Shown piece after piece: positions 22,902 to 33,544 of a stretch of DNA of 64,000 bases. The first letter of the stretch is position 1. Every line of letters begins with the position of its first letter. Position numbers and translations under genes: made by a program. The notes beneath the pieces are model-generated. The model did no database searches. It was not told where the DNA came from and was given only the letters and a program-made list of their open reading frames with translations. Source of the stretch: Alviniconcha marisindica (taxonomy: Eukaryota > Mollusca > Gastropoda > Provannidae); NCBI GenBank assembly GCA_018857735.1, contig JABMCL010003406.1:55001-119000 (forward strand). Reading direction: 5' to 3'.

Positions 22902-25900
22902 TGCACGCTCACACACTGACTATACAAAGCTTAATTTACACACAACTTAAAACGGGCAGCGAACAGAGTTACAGTATTGTCCTCAGACGTCTAGCTGGAC
23001 GGTTCCTTTGTACAGCGCAGCGTCTGGGAGAATATGTGGCACGAGCTAAAAAAATAAGTGAAATAAAAATAGATTCTGTCCCTTTTTCGGGTGTATGCCC
23101 CCTTTCCCCCATTCTCCCCGTCCCGAGTAAGCCTTATGGTTTCTGTGGACGTTAAGCACCATGTTTACTTACTAACTGTTTCGGGTGCAAGCTATTCGGC
23201 AAGAATGCACCCCAAACACTGCTTTAGAAAATATTTTCTCTCTCCCATCTTTTGCTAGCTTGAATCCAGACGTAACACGTGACCCGTCAACATGACGTAG
23301 CGCACGCTGTACCTAGTGTTGTGGAAAGTCTCCAAGACGATGGGCTGTGTTGTGTGCCTGGATTAGGCTTGACGATACACAGTGCTGTTGCCGTGACGTG
23401 CAGATCCTGCGGTCGGAGATGCTGTGCAAGCTGGAGGACCAGCGCAACGAGATGGAGCTGCGTCTGGACATGCAGAGAGGTCACATGATACAGCGCGAGT
23501 CCGCCCTCAAAGGTCACATCGACGAACTCAAGGCCGAGCTGGCCAGGATCTCACAAAAGGTCAGTCAGTCAGTTTCAGCGTGACTGAACCAGTTCTCCGG
23601 TGTTTTCGTCGGTGAAATAAGGCGTCAGGTAGTCTATACACTGTAGTCTGTGAAATAAGGCGTTAGGTCGTCTGTGCACTTTAGGCTGTGAAATAAGGCG
23701 TTAGGTCGTCTGTGCACTGTAGGCTGTGAAATAAGGCGTTAGGTCGTCTATACACTGTAGGCTGTGAAATAAGGCGTTAGGTCGTCTGTTGTACACTGCA
23801 GTCTGTGAAATAAGGCGTTAGGTCGTCTATACACTGCAGTCTGTGAAATAAGGCGTTAGGTCGTCTATACACTGCAGTCTGTGAAATAAGGCGTTAGGTC
23901 GTCTATACACTGCAGTCTGTGAAATAAGGCGTTAGGTCGTCTGTGCACTGGAGTCTGTTAAATAAGGCGTTAGGTCGTCTGTGCACTGGAGTCTGTGAAA
24001 TAAGGCGTTAGGTCGTCTGTGCACTGGAGTCTGTGAAATAAGGCGTTAGGTCGTCTATACACTGCAGTCTGTGAAATAAGGCGTTAGGTCGTCTATACAC
24101 TGCAGTCTGTGAAATAAGGCGTTAGGTCGTCTATACACTGCAGTCTGTGAAATAAGGCGTTAGGTCGTCTATACACTGAGTCTGTGAAATAAGGCGTTAG
24201 GTCGTCTTACACTGCAGTCTGTAAATAAGGCGTTAGGTCGTCTGTGCACTGTAGTCTGTGAAATAAGGCGTTAGGTCGTCTGTGCACTGGAGTCTGTTAA
24301 ATAAGGCGTTAGGTCGTCTGTGCACTGGAGTCTGTTAAATAAGGCGTTAGGTCGTCTGTTGTACACTGTAGGCTGTGAAATAAGGCGTTAGGTCGTCTGT
24401 TGTACACTGTAGGCTGTGAAATAAGGCGTTAGGTCGTCTATACACTGTAGTCTGTTAATGTGTGAGTCAGTTAGTAGTAGTACTACTGCTGGTGATTGGC
24501 AATGCTGAAAGGGAAGGTGGGCAGTCTCACGGAAGGTCAGTCAACGCGTCAACAGGCGGAACGTGTCAGTCGTGGGCGCTAAGGGCACTATGTCTGTGAT
24601 AGCAAGGACACGGTACGGTAGACACTCGATCGCGGGCCATAAGCCCGGCAGGAGCGGCGGGAGAATTTTCTTCTCCAGGGTCAACTTTCTGTGCTGACTC
24701 TTATTTCGGTATCCGATCCACCCCCCGTGTTACCGCAGTAGCACGTAAAAGATCCCGGTCATATTGCCGAAAGTGTAGGTGGCAGGTTACAACTAAACAC
24801 ACATACACCTTACGTATGTGGCTTTGCATGAAGTGACGTGGTGCATGGTTGTTAATGTATGGTGTACACAGAACTTGCGCCGATATGGCAGCAGTTTCAT
24901 GTGGCACCAGCCATGCCAGCGCTGTAAGTACACCACTTCTGTGGATATTCAAAAAGGCGCTGTAAAAAGGTAGTCACTCATGTAGAATCACATGCGAGCG
25001 CAGTGAGTCTGATCGAGAGTGGAGAATAGCGCTGTATAAAAGCAATCATCATCATCATCAGCAGCAGCATACTTTGACAGCAAGGACGCGATACGAAGGA
25101 CACTCTCAATCGCGGTCCGTAAGGATACCAAGGATAGTGTGACAGCAACGACACAGGACATTGTCAGTCATGTGCCATAAGGTTACCGTAATAGCAAGGA
25201 CACAGAAAATTGTCAATAGTGGGCCATAAGGATACTGTGATAGCAAGGACACAGGACATTGTCAATCGTGGGCCATAAGGTTACCGTAATAGCAAGGACA
25301 CAGGACATTGTCAATCGTGGGCCATAAGGATACTGTGATAGAAAGGACACAGGATATTGTCAATCATGTGCCATAAGGATACTGTAATAGGAAGGACACA
25401 GGACATTGTCAGTCATGTGCCATAAGGATACTGTGATAGCAAGGACACAGGATATTGTCAATCCGGGCCGTAAGGATACTGTGATACCAAGGATAGTGTG
25501 ACAGCAACGACACAGGACATTGTCAGTCATGTGCCATGGGGATACTGTGATAGCAAGGATATAGAACATTTTCAATCGTGGGCCATAGGGATACTGTAAT
25601 AGCAAGGACACAGGACATTGTCAATCGTGGGCCATAAGGATACTGTAATAACAATGACATAGAACATTGCCAGTCGTGGGCCATAAGGATACTGTAATAG
25701 CAAGGACATAGAACATTGTCAGTCGTGGGCCATAAGGATATTGTGATAGCAAGGACACAGGATATTGTCAATCATGTGCCATATGGATATTGTGATAGCA
25801 AGGACACAGAACATTGTCAATCGTGGGCAATAAGGATATTGTAATAGCAAGGACACAACATTGTCAATCGTGGGGCATAAGGATGCTGTGATAGTAAGGA

Positions 25901-26368
25901 TACAATACGAAAGACACTGTCAGGTGAAATGCAGGACAGATAGCGAGCGATCTTAAAGGAGAACCGAAAGGAGGACGCAAGCTGGCCTACAAACGTAGAA
26001 CATGAGCAAATAGTTTTCGTATTTCCATCTGCAGAACGTGATTTGGTTGTTCTGTCAATACAACAGAAGTAGCTTTTCGCTTCGAAGTTCCATCTGCAGA
26101 ATTCATTTGGTTGTTCTGTCTAAATTTCTACAAAAGAAGTAACGTTTTGCCTCGTATTTCCGTCTGCAGACTTGATTTGGTTGTTCTGTCTATATTTATA
26201 CAACAGAAGTAGCCTTTTGCCTCATATTTTTGTCTGCAGACTTGATTTGGTTGTTCCGTCTATATTTACACAACAGAAGTAATTTTTGGCTTCGACTTTG
26301 AGCTCCTCAGGGCTCGTTCTGTTTCCGTTCCTGCAGAGCTGGGCAAGCTGCTTCAACACGAGGTCCCC

Positions 26369-26403
<35 letters not shown>

Positions 26404-26666
26404 CAGTGACGTGCAGAATCAAGGCGGCCCCCGCTGTAGCTCTTCGCGCGGTGTTTCAGGTGAAGCTGCTGCTGGACATAGAGGTGCAGCGGCGCCAGGA
26501 CCTGGAGAAGATGCAGGAGGAGCGCGTGGAGCTGATGGAGGTCCTCAACAGCCTGAAGCGGGAGCAGGACCAGGCCAGGCCCCGCTGTCACCACTGTGCC
26601 AACAGGAACGCAGCAGCCTCCCCGTCGGCCGGGGCGGGGGGTGGGGGCAAAGTGACGACACTCTGA
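19641..26666 (+). CDS. NRDP1/RNF41-like RING and TRAF-type zinc-finger protein (four coding exons)
   Basis: Joined exons 19641-19834, 22380-22698, 23404-23559 and 26460-26666 give 876 nt, 291 residues plus TGA, with matching phases (2, 0, 0). The start MGFDIERF aligns with the NRDP1 N-terminus and fits better than the ATG at 19,569, which lies before a likely acceptor (TCTGTTACAG, 19,585-19,594). Residues 18-55 form a RING with ligands C18, C21, C33, H35, C38, C41, C52 and D55. The C3HC3D pattern ending in Asp is as in NRDP1. Residues about 76-165 carry Cys/His pairs of TRAF-type zinc fingers ([25 protein letters not shown]). Residues 172-265 are Glu/Arg/Leu-rich coiled coil. Such proteins are E3 ubiquitin ligases. 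The C-terminal USP8-binding domain of vertebrate NRDP1 (about 317 residues) is not seen; the end is instead CHHCANRN plus a Gly/Ala tail. It is therefore probably an invertebrate relative of RNF41/RNF151 rather than a strict orthologue. A candidate poly(A) signal follows at 27,218. Confidence 0.85.
19955..20170 (+). repeat. 66-bp tandem copies of the exon end plus donor site
   Basis: GCAGCTCAG|GTAAATGACG recurs with donor positions 20,071 and 20,137, and a shorter copy AAGCTCAG|GTAAATGACG at 20,005, spaced 66 bp. The real junction at 19,834 is GCAGCTCAG|GTAAATAACA, preceded by GCCTCTGACGTCATC, which is also repeated (GCCTCTGACGTCAGC). A degenerate further copy lies near 19,955-19,990. Read-through of the true donor meets TAA at once, so use of a downstream copy would truncate the protein. 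Confidence 0.9.
20171..21380. other. Intron sequence with large TG microsatellite
   Basis: This is intron of the RING gene. About 20,546-20,780 is TG with TATG/GGTG variants, one of the longest in the window. The block TGCTGTAGCGTTCCCCAGC just after it (about 20,789) recurs at 33,349, part of a dispersed element. No exon is seen. Confidence 0.6.
21383..21795 (+). mobile_element. SINE family A copy, split by a SINE B insertion
   Basis: GTGAGCCGGTTTGGCCTAGC starts at 21,383. The body is interrupted after CAGAAGTTGTGG and resumes at AAGTTGTGGACTGTGGACAC. The 3' end is truncated near 21,795. Confidence 0.85.
21483..21659 (-). mobile_element. SINE family B nested in SINE A, 10-bp TSD
   Basis: It is flanked by GAAGTTGTGG at 21,473-21,482 and 21,660-21,669. 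The (GGTA)n at its left end is the reversed (ACCT)n tail. The nesting shows that this B copy moved after this A copy. Confidence 0.88.
21989..22373 (+). mobile_element. SINE family A inserted across the exon 2 acceptor
   Basis: The element starts GTGAGCCGATTTGGCC at 21,989 and ends in TTTACTTACTTACTTAC. The target-site duplication is TTGCAGACCCC at 21,978-21,988 and 22,374-22,384. The right copy contains the acceptor TTGCAG and the first five bases of exon 2 (ACCCC). The SINE tail thus forms the sequence just upstream of this 3' splice site. The left copy (TTTCTAGTTGCAG) is probably the original acceptor. Confidence 0.9.
22380..22698 (+). CDS. RING gene, coding exon 2 (zinc fingers)
   Basis: Acceptor ACTTTGCAG|ACCCC; donor CATCGAG|GTGAGT. 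It encodes [20 protein letters not shown] through AELRTSIE. LRPxxRxMRN after the RING is a feature shared with NRDP1. Confidence 0.88.
22749..22935 (+). mobile_element. Microsatellite-cored dispersed element
   Basis: TAAAGTATTTATGAAGCCCA, a CA/CG core, then ACTGACTATACAAAGCTTA. The same ends enclose a different core at about 17,050-17,200. Confidence 0.65.
23099..23173 (+). mobile_element. SINE family A tail fragment
   Basis: Only the 3' module is present, ending GTGGACGTTAAGCACCATG and TTTACTTACTAACTG. Confidence 0.7.
23404..23559 (+). CDS. RING gene, coding exon 3 (coiled coil)
   Basis: Acceptor CGTGACGTGCAG|ATCCTG, donor CAAAAG|GTCAGT. The 52 codons read [20 protein letters not shown] through LARISQK, heptad-like and charged. 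Confidence 0.85.
23607..24455. repeat. 38-bp minisatellite, about 22 copies, in intron 3
   Basis: The unit contains CTGTGAAATAAGGCGTTAGG and TCGTCTATACACTGCAGT. It begins about 48 bp after the exon 3 donor. Variant types (TCTGTGCACTGGAG, TTGTACACTGTAGG) are clustered, as expected for unequal exchange. Confidence 0.97.
24643..24955 (+). mobile_element. SINE family C copy, 5' truncated
   Basis: It starts within the B-box region (CCCGGCAGGAGCGGCGGGAG) and shares GCACGTAAAAGATCCCGGTC and GGTGGCAGGTTACAACTAAA with the copy at 14,295. Confidence 0.75.
25075..25920. repeat. 49-bp minisatellite, about 17 copies
   Basis: The unit contains AAGGATACTGTGATAGCAAG, GACACAGGACATTGTCAATC and GTGGGCCAT. Confidence 0.97.
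26020..26285. repeat. Tandem repeat of about 65 bp, 4 copies
   Basis: Units contain ATTTGGTTGTTCTGTCTATA, CAACAGAAGTAGCCTTTTGC and TTTCCGTCTGCAGACTTG. TTCCGTCTGCAG resembles a 3' splice site, but the real exon 4 acceptor lies 175 bp further on. Confidence 0.92.
26460..26666 (+). CDS. RING gene, terminal coding exon 4
   Basis: Acceptor GCGGTGTTTCAG|GTGAAG. It encodes [39 protein letters not shown], then CHHCANRN and a Gly/Ala-rich end before TGA. Confidence 0.82.
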   Translation: MKLLLDIEVQRRQDLEKMQEERVELMEVLNSLKREQDQARPRCHHCANRNAAASPSAGAGGGGKVTTL

Positions 26667-27217
26667 TGTCCACCTGTGTGTGACAGGGGTGACGTGTGGG
26701 TGGGGTGGGGGGTGAGGGTAAAGTGACGACACTGTCCCTGGTGGGGGGCAAAGTGGCGACACTCCGATGTCCCCCTGTGTATGACAGGGGTGGGGGGTTG
26801 GGGGTGGGACGGTGGGCAAAGTGACGACACTGTCCCTGATGGGGGCAAAGTGGCGACAGGGGTGGGGGCAAAGTGACGACACTCTGCGTGTCACAAAGTG
26901 ACGTGACTGTGACGCTTCTGTGCGTGTCGTATGTGACAGGGAGTGCTCTGTGTGTGACGTGGCAACAGTCTGGTATGTGCGGCTTGGCCGTGGTGACACG
27001 AAACGACGAACAACCACAATGAAAAACGACAAAAGTCTAGCCACACCAAGCACGGCCAAACCGTTAATCGTGAGAGAACAGAACCGAGAGAAGTTTGGAG
27101 CAGCGGCGGAAGAAGAGACCTCGGACTGAGCGTTCACAACCTCGCGGAAATGAGCGTTAATTTAAACACCACTGAAGTGCTTTACACACGAAGCTGGACC
27201 AGAACGCACAAACTGAT
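26667..27217 (+). other. Probable 3' UTR of the RING gene
   Basis: It includes a short array of GGGGGCAAAGTGACGACACT-type units at about 26,640-26,910 that starts within the last codons (GGGGKVTTL). The array therefore overlaps the coding end. No other gene is seen. Confidence 0.5.
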
Positions 27218-27223
27218 AATAAA
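27218..27223 (+). terminator. Candidate poly(A) signal AATAAA
   Basis: A perfect AATAAA about 550 bp after the stop codon of the RING gene. This is the first good hexamer on this strand after the stop. Confidence 0.4.
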
Positions 27224-27537
27224 GACACAACAAAGAAACACTGAGAACGGTGACAAAAACTTTTGTACTCCCGACAGGTACGTTGTTGGAGGCAAAATCT
27301 TTCTTAAAGGTCCGTAATCTCGCGCAAGTTACTACTACACATTTCTGATGCATGTTGCTGAAGTAGCCCACGTCTACTGAAAGGAAGGGACTGTGCATTT
27401 TTCGTGCAAGTTACAAGAATGATCATTCACCTAATGAAGGGTAAATGTTGAAGCTTTCTCGTGTAGGTCATTGCCATTATCCTCCGCTTACTGAAGGCAA
27501 CGGACAGTTATCATTCACCTAACGAAGGGTAAGTATT

Positions 27538-27865
27538 TGGGGCGGGATAACTCAGTTGGTAGAACGTCCGACTGAAAATCCAGGCACAAAACTGACACGG
27601 GTTCGAGTCCCTGGTGCGCCAAGGAATTTCTCCAGCCAGTGCAGACTCTTACGGTGTCCGTAAAGCCCTCGTGTGCAGTCATACGCATCAACATCTGTGT
27701 ACACATTAAAAATCCCAAACACTGGCAGCCATGCCATTGTCTGGACACACGAAAATACTGCACACACCGACAGGAATGGGTAGCGCTGCACTTGTGGCTG
27801 CTTTGCCTTACCCAGGTAAGGCGACCCCAATTTCCCGCAAGGGACAATGAAGTATTGTAATGAAA
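27538..27865 (+). mobile_element. tRNA-derived SINE (family D)
   Basis: Head GGCGGGATAACTCAGTTGGT (A-box) and GGGTTCGAGTCCCTGG (B-box), then a body ending near TACCCAGGTAAGGCGACCCC and GACAATGAAGTATTGTAATG. Extra bases in the anticodon region argue against a tRNA gene. Confidence 0.65.
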
Positions 27866-29208
27866 ACGAAAACAAAAATGTAAAAAAAATTCTCGTGCGG
27901 GTTAATGCCATTATCCTTCACTTACTGAAGGCAACGGATTATGCAAACGTTGTATAATTAATTATATTGCTTTTCTCGTGCGTTCGTGGCGGTGCAATCT
28001 GGCGTCAGAACTGTGTGTGTGTGTGTGTTTTAATGTCAAGTGTACGTCGTCAGCTACAGTCTGTGTTTCGAGTGTCGCTTCTCGATGTTGTCTGCTTGGA
28101 TGGGATTCCAATGTGGAGAAAACCCACAACAACAAAACCACAAGGAGAACAGCCAGTCAAAGCTTTTTTGATGAACAGCTCATTCAACCCAAATTATGAC
28201 ACTCAGTGCCGGAAGAGATTAAACACACAAGAGGTGGGGGGGGGGGGGGGGGGGGGGTATTTGCAAGTTTACGACAAATGAGTATTGATTATGCCTTTGC
28301 CTGGCAACACACGCACAGGTGGTCATTTTACATAATTATTGTAAAGCGACTTATCTTTAGGCGTCGAGTGAGTTTTGCGAAGATGGTGTTGCCAGAAGAC
28401 AGAAGTGTAATATCTGCCGAGGCAACAAAAAGGCTGGCGAGATCTTCACGGAACTCTGAGGCCTAGAGAACTGAATCTGTTGGAAGAGGTCAACACGCAG
28501 GCAATGGACAGGAATCAGGCGGTCATCGCTGTGTGATGGATGACCCGAGTCCCGCTGAGACTTCACGTACTCAAGCTGTTGACCATTTCAACGGTCAGAT
28601 GTGGAGAAGAAAACCTTAAACATCCAAGTAACAAATCCGTGCAAAAACGAAACGTGTTGGAGCCAACTCGGTTGGTTCCATCACTTCCGGGGCTGATTTT
28701 GTGCTGCATGTTGTAGTATTCTGATTGTGGGCTAGCCAGGAGTAGTGTTTACTTTCCTGCGATACAGAGTGTAAAAGTGTGGCAGAAAATACATTGTAAA
28801 GAAAGAGAGAGAGAGAGAGAGAGAGGGGGCTTCCTCAGCATCATTCATGGAGTGTATGTTGTGTAGCTGTGTGCATGACTGCTGACTGACGCAATAGTTT
28901 CTCAACTGGAAACGGCAGCTGTTTGTGAGAAAGGTCAATCCAATTTCTATGTCCTGTTTACAATGGCCAGCAGGAAACATTACGCCACATCTGTAGTGCA
29001 CATCAGGTTTCACTTGTGCTGTTCACATGCAGACCCCAATGCAGTTCTGTGAACCAGCAGTTTTGAGGGCCTTCAGACGGGAAATGGTGAATGCACATAG
29101 AAGAATTAGTAGCATGCTATAATTAAATATTGGGTCTATTTAGTATTGGTTGCATTTATTACCTCCATATTCAGATGCATTTCTTTGATGAAATGCGTGT
29201 ATACACCG

Positions 29209-29265
<57 letters not shown>

Positions 29266-29434
29266 GAAGACTGGCAGGATTCAACAGGACGAAGAACGCC
29301 ATTTTTATCTCGGAAGTCAAATGAATATCTGAAAGATGTTGATGGAAATGTACAATAAAGTATTAGATTTATCAATGATTTATGATGGATTTATGTGTTC
29401 TGAGAAGCTAATTCTAATATAAGTGAAGACAGCA

Positions 29435-29521
<87 letters not shown>

Positions 29522-30085
29522 GGGTTGCATATGTGTGTGTGTGTGAGAGAGGGGGGTGGGGGGGTTGTGTATGAGTGAAGGGGGAGAGAAAACAAACAAA
29601 AAAGCCTTGTGTGAAAAAAAGAAGAAGAAAAAATCCTGCGCTCGAACACACTTTACAAAACAATCTCCTTTCCCAGCCTATGACAAAATGTAACCAGCCG
29701 AACAGTAAAGACACATTGTCCACACAACCCAAATCAGTCTCTCTCTGGGACCTAAAGCACGAGCTGACCTAAAACAAACAACCCGTGGCGGCGCCCACCT
29801 CTCAGGGCAAATCAGGCGGAACTATTGAACAAATGTTGACAGCACGGCCACTACCGCTACAGCCCCTCCGGAGGTGACCCTGCAAGGCTACACAATGATA
29901 CTCCAGCGACACCGCATAACGTTTGTCATCGTCACTGAGTCAGAAAATATGGAGTACTGAGCAAAGAAAATATTAACCTGTGTTCACTATGGACTATGGC
30001 ATCATAGCCTTGGGGTTTGTTGCGAGTGCCAGCACGTTACAGACTGGTGTCAGTACAGTTACAGAAGCATCAACAGATCTGCTTT
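27866..30085. other. Non-coding stretch between convergent genes
   Basis: It contains a G-run (about 28,233-28,257), a GA run (28,801-28,826), a (TG)n run at 29,212-29,262 and TG/GA compound runs at 29,435-29,555. No exon is recognised. Confidence 0.55.
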
Positions 30086-30094
30086 GAATCTGTG

Positions 30095-30445
30095 ACACAA
30101 CGTGTGGCTGATTTGAATCTATGACACAATGTGTGGCTGATTTGAATCTGTGACACAATGTGTGGCTGATTTGAATCTATGACACAATGTGCGGCTGATT
30201 TGAATCTATGACACAGTGTGCGGCTGATTTGAATCTATGACACAATGTGTGGCTGATTTGAATCTATGACACAGTGTGCGGCTGATTTGAATCTATGACA
30301 CAATGTGCGGCTGATTTGAATCTATGACACAATGTGTGGCTGATTGAATCTATGACACAGTGTGCGGCTGATTTGAATCTATGACACAATGTGTGGCTGA
30401 TTTGAATCTGTGACACAGTCTGTGGCTCTGATTGGAATCTATTAC
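30095..30445. repeat. 29-bp minisatellite, about 12 copies
   Basis: The unit is GTGTGGCTGATTTGAATCTA followed by TGACACAAT, with few variants. Confidence 0.96.
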
Positions 30446-30716
30446 ACAATCTGCAAGGTTCAGTACCTTTCGTACGCCCAGTTTAGTTCACAAGCAACCA
30501 TACCTGGGTACTTAAGTCAGTGTAATTATTAAAGGGATTAGCTGCCGCAAAATGTGTTTTATCTTACAGGTAAGAGATCACAATCAAAATTTCAAATTAA
30601 AAAAAAAAGTTGTTTTTAGTTTGTATTCGGTTTAGAAGTTCAGTTTTTTTCCCCTCCTGTTCTTCTCTGTGTGCACCGAGTCCGAGTCACCCAACATGAC
30701 TGTGTCACCATGACCC

Positions 30717-30850
30717 GACCCAGGGAACACACTGCGCCTGTACTGAAGTGTCTGCACTGGCTACCCACCAGCAGACGCATTGATTTCAAGACCCTTTCAT
30801 TGATCTACCGAGCTCGAAGAGCACGGCTTCACTACATTTGCAAGATTTGA
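30717..30850 (+). pseudogene. Non-LTR reverse transcriptase fragment
   Basis: The frame reads REHTAPVLKCLHWLPTSRRI then DFKTLSLIYRARRARLHYI and stops. xHTxPVLKxLHWLPxxxRIxFK is a well-known C-terminal motif of CR1/jockey-type ORF2. Only this fragment remains; a degenerate TCATTCTTTGCGGCC piece follows. Confidence 0.72.
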
Positions 30851-31019
30851 TACATTCACGTGTGCCAGCTCATTCTTTGCGGCCTTCCTCAGCAAAGACT
30901 GCATATAATCCGGTTTTGATAACCCCCCCCCCCCAAAAAAAAAAGGACACACAAAAATCAACAACAAAACACGGTCTGGAGCAAGATCTTTCAAAAACGC
31001 TACCGCCAAAACTGTATCA

Positions 31020-31475
31020 CTCTGTTAGGATTACTCCATCATCATGCTCACTGTGTTAGGATCGCTTTGTCAGGATTACTCCATCATGACTGCTCTGTGC
31101 ACCCCCCACTGCTCTTTTAGGATTACCCTGTCAGGATTACTCTGCTAGGATTACCCTGTCAGGATTACCCCACTATGATTGCTGTATTACTCTGTTTGGA
31201 CCATTCCCTTACAGATGCTGTGTCAGGATTATTGTTAGGATTACCCCGTCAGGATTACTCTGTTAGTATTACCCTGTCAGGATTATTCCATCGCAGTTAC
31301 TGACAGAACTGCTCTGTTAGGATCATTTGGTCAGGAGTCAGGATGGCTCTGTCTGGATTATTCTGTTGGGATTACACTAGTAACTTGTGTCAGGATTACT
31401 TTATCACAGTTTCTCTGTTAGGACTGATTCGTCAGGATTACTCTAGTACAACTAGTCTGTTCGGATTATCTGGAA
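31020..31475. repeat. Degenerate GGATTAC(TC)CTGTTA repeat
   Basis: Irregular units of TGTTAGGATTACCCTGTCAGG spaced about 14-30 bp apart, strongly diverged. A (AGT)n run follows at about 31,494-31,512. Confidence 0.8.
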
Positions 31476-31599
31476 GGAATACTCCATTTAAGAGTAGTAG
31501 TAGTAGTAGTAGACAATATTAACATGCTTCACTAGGAGTTGTTTTGGTTTTTTCACAGTTGATCATTTACATCAACATTTGAATAACGGACAGCCGTGA

Positions 31600-31880
31600 A
31601 AGCAAAAAGCACGATCAAGCGAGATCACGTGGATGGATGACCGATATGAGCTACACTTTGCACCCACCCTCATATTTCTCTGGAGTGAAATTCTGTGCAG
31701 ACTCCACGAAAGTCATTTGGATGAGACTATAAGACGAGGTCCCCCACGTGAACATGCGAGAAAAAACGATGACATATACGCACGTTAAAGATCCTGAAGT
31801 CCATGTCAGAGTTCGCTGGACTACGGACACACACAATACCTGAGCATGCACTTAAAGTGTCCGAGTCTTCAACCTGTTAA
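31600..31880 (+). mobile_element. Old SINE-like remnant
   Basis: It contains GGATGAGACTATAAGACGAG and CGCACGTTAAAGATCCTGA, blocks typical of mollusc SINE bodies and akin to GCACGTAAAAGATCC in family C. The tRNA head is missing. Confidence 0.45.
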
Positions 31881-32083
31881 AGTCGGACATTACATGGAAG
31901 AAGATGGCTCAGAATCCCATTGTGTAACCATAGTACGGCTGTGGCATAGTCTGCCGGGCAGAACGAACGTAAAGGTGCCACTTTACCTTTGAGCCATGTG
32001 ATGAGTGTATCTTGGAGGATACAAACAGCCCAGTTACTGATGCGTGACAACCGCTAACAGAAGACGAATGAAGCATTGACTGT

Positions 32084-32089
32084 TTTAAT
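32084..32089 (-). terminator. Possible poly(A) signal ATTAAA for VIRMA
   Basis: TTTAAT on the plus strand is ATTAAA on the minus strand, about 3.9 kb beyond the VIRMA stop. I found no minus-strand AATAAA between the stop and this point. Weak evidence. Confidence 0.2.
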
Positions 32090-32814
32090 GGACTTTTGTA
32101 ACAACACAATAAAAACGCATATATACAGCATGCACGAAGTTAGAAAATACACGTACTGTAATCAACTAAAAGAACATGCTGCCACAGTGACGACATGAAG
32201 TAACTGAACTTGCCAATGCACACAACAGCCATCAAATAAAAACTACAGCTGAACTCTTGCCTCCTTTCGCACTGACCCACCTCTTCCCTTTTTGCAGGCA
32301 GTACATATCTTCATGGTGTACTGCAACTATTTGCAGATTGTACATCTATCTGTTCATGAAATCGACACCTTGTAAAGCTCTGACACTTCAAAGTTTAGTC
32401 CATCTTTAACACACACATACACACTCACACACACACACTCACTCTCTCTCTCACGTGTACTCACACACACACACACCACACACACTCTCTCTCTCTCACA
32501 CACACATTGGATGATACAGAGGAGCACTAGCCCTGAAAATTGTACAGTATAAACATCCGACTCTTCCAACAGCAAATACTTTCTTCCAGATCAGACTCTC
32601 CCACTCTAGCTGAGGGAATGGACATGATCGTTCTGAGTTCTCATTTGCCGCACCACTAATGGGTCAAACATACACAAATATCTGCAACGACGTCCACTTG
32701 TCTCTTTTCTCCTTTAAGCCAGGGTTATAAGTCGGGCGCTGTTGACCTTCGGGAGGCCGTCATGATTTTTTTGCGCTCGCCGTCTGTTCTCCCGGCACAC
32801 ACAGCCGTCCGAAC

Positions 32815-33310
32815 AGCAACAGCTGTCGGCACCAGTCTGCACTGGGGCAGAATACCTGTGATGTCGGCACCAGTCTGCACTGGGGCAGAAAACCTATGAT
32901 GTCGGCACCAGTCTGCACTGGGGCAGAATACCTGTGATGTCGGCACCAGTCTGCACTGGGGCAGAATACCTGTGATGTCTGCACCAGTCTGCACTGGGGC
33001 AGAATACCTGTGATGTCGGCACCAGTCTGCACTGGGGCAGAATACCTGTGATGTCGGCACCAGTCTGCACTGGGGCAGAAATACCTGGGGGATGTCGGCA
33101 CCAGTCTGCACTGGGGCAGAAAACCTATGATGTCGGCACCAGTCTGCACTGGGGCAGAAAACCTGTGCTGTCGGCACCAGTCTGCATGTCTGCACTGTGG
33201 CAGAAAACCTGTGCTGTCTGCACTGGGGCAGAAAACCTGTGCTGTCGGCACCAGTCTGGACGTCTGCACTGTGGCAGAATACCTGTGCTGTCGGCACCAG
33301 CCTGGACGTC
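32815..33310. repeat. 38-bp minisatellite, about 13 copies
   Basis: The unit contains GTCGGCACCAGTCTGCACTG and GGGCAGAATACCTGTGAT. It lies downstream of the VIRMA stop, perhaps in its 3' UTR. Open frames of up to 298 codons through it are repeat artefacts. Confidence 0.96.
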
Positions 33311-33344
33311 TGTACTGTCTTGAGCAATTTGTCATTGAGAATCG

Positions 33345-33485
33345 ACTTGCTGTAGCGTTCCCCAGCTGAACACTGGAGGTCAGCAGGCACGTGCAGCTGT
33401 ACACTGACAAACACAGTCCACGGGGTGAGAGGACTGTGAATGTCCACTTCTCTAACCACCCGGCCACTCGGGCAGCCAGACACCA
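33345..33485 (-). mobile_element. Probable tRNA-derived SINE (family E)
   Basis: On the minus strand it begins GGCTGCCCGAGTGGCCGGGT and GGTTAGAGAAGTGGAC (A-box-like) and ends GCTGGGGAACGCTACAGCA. The 3' block also occurs in inverted orientation relative to this at about 20,789. Confidence 0.5.
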
Positions 33486-33544
33486 CCTGCGGAATTCTGA
33501 TCTCCACTTCTGGATGCTGTCATGCAAGGAGCTTACCATGGCTG

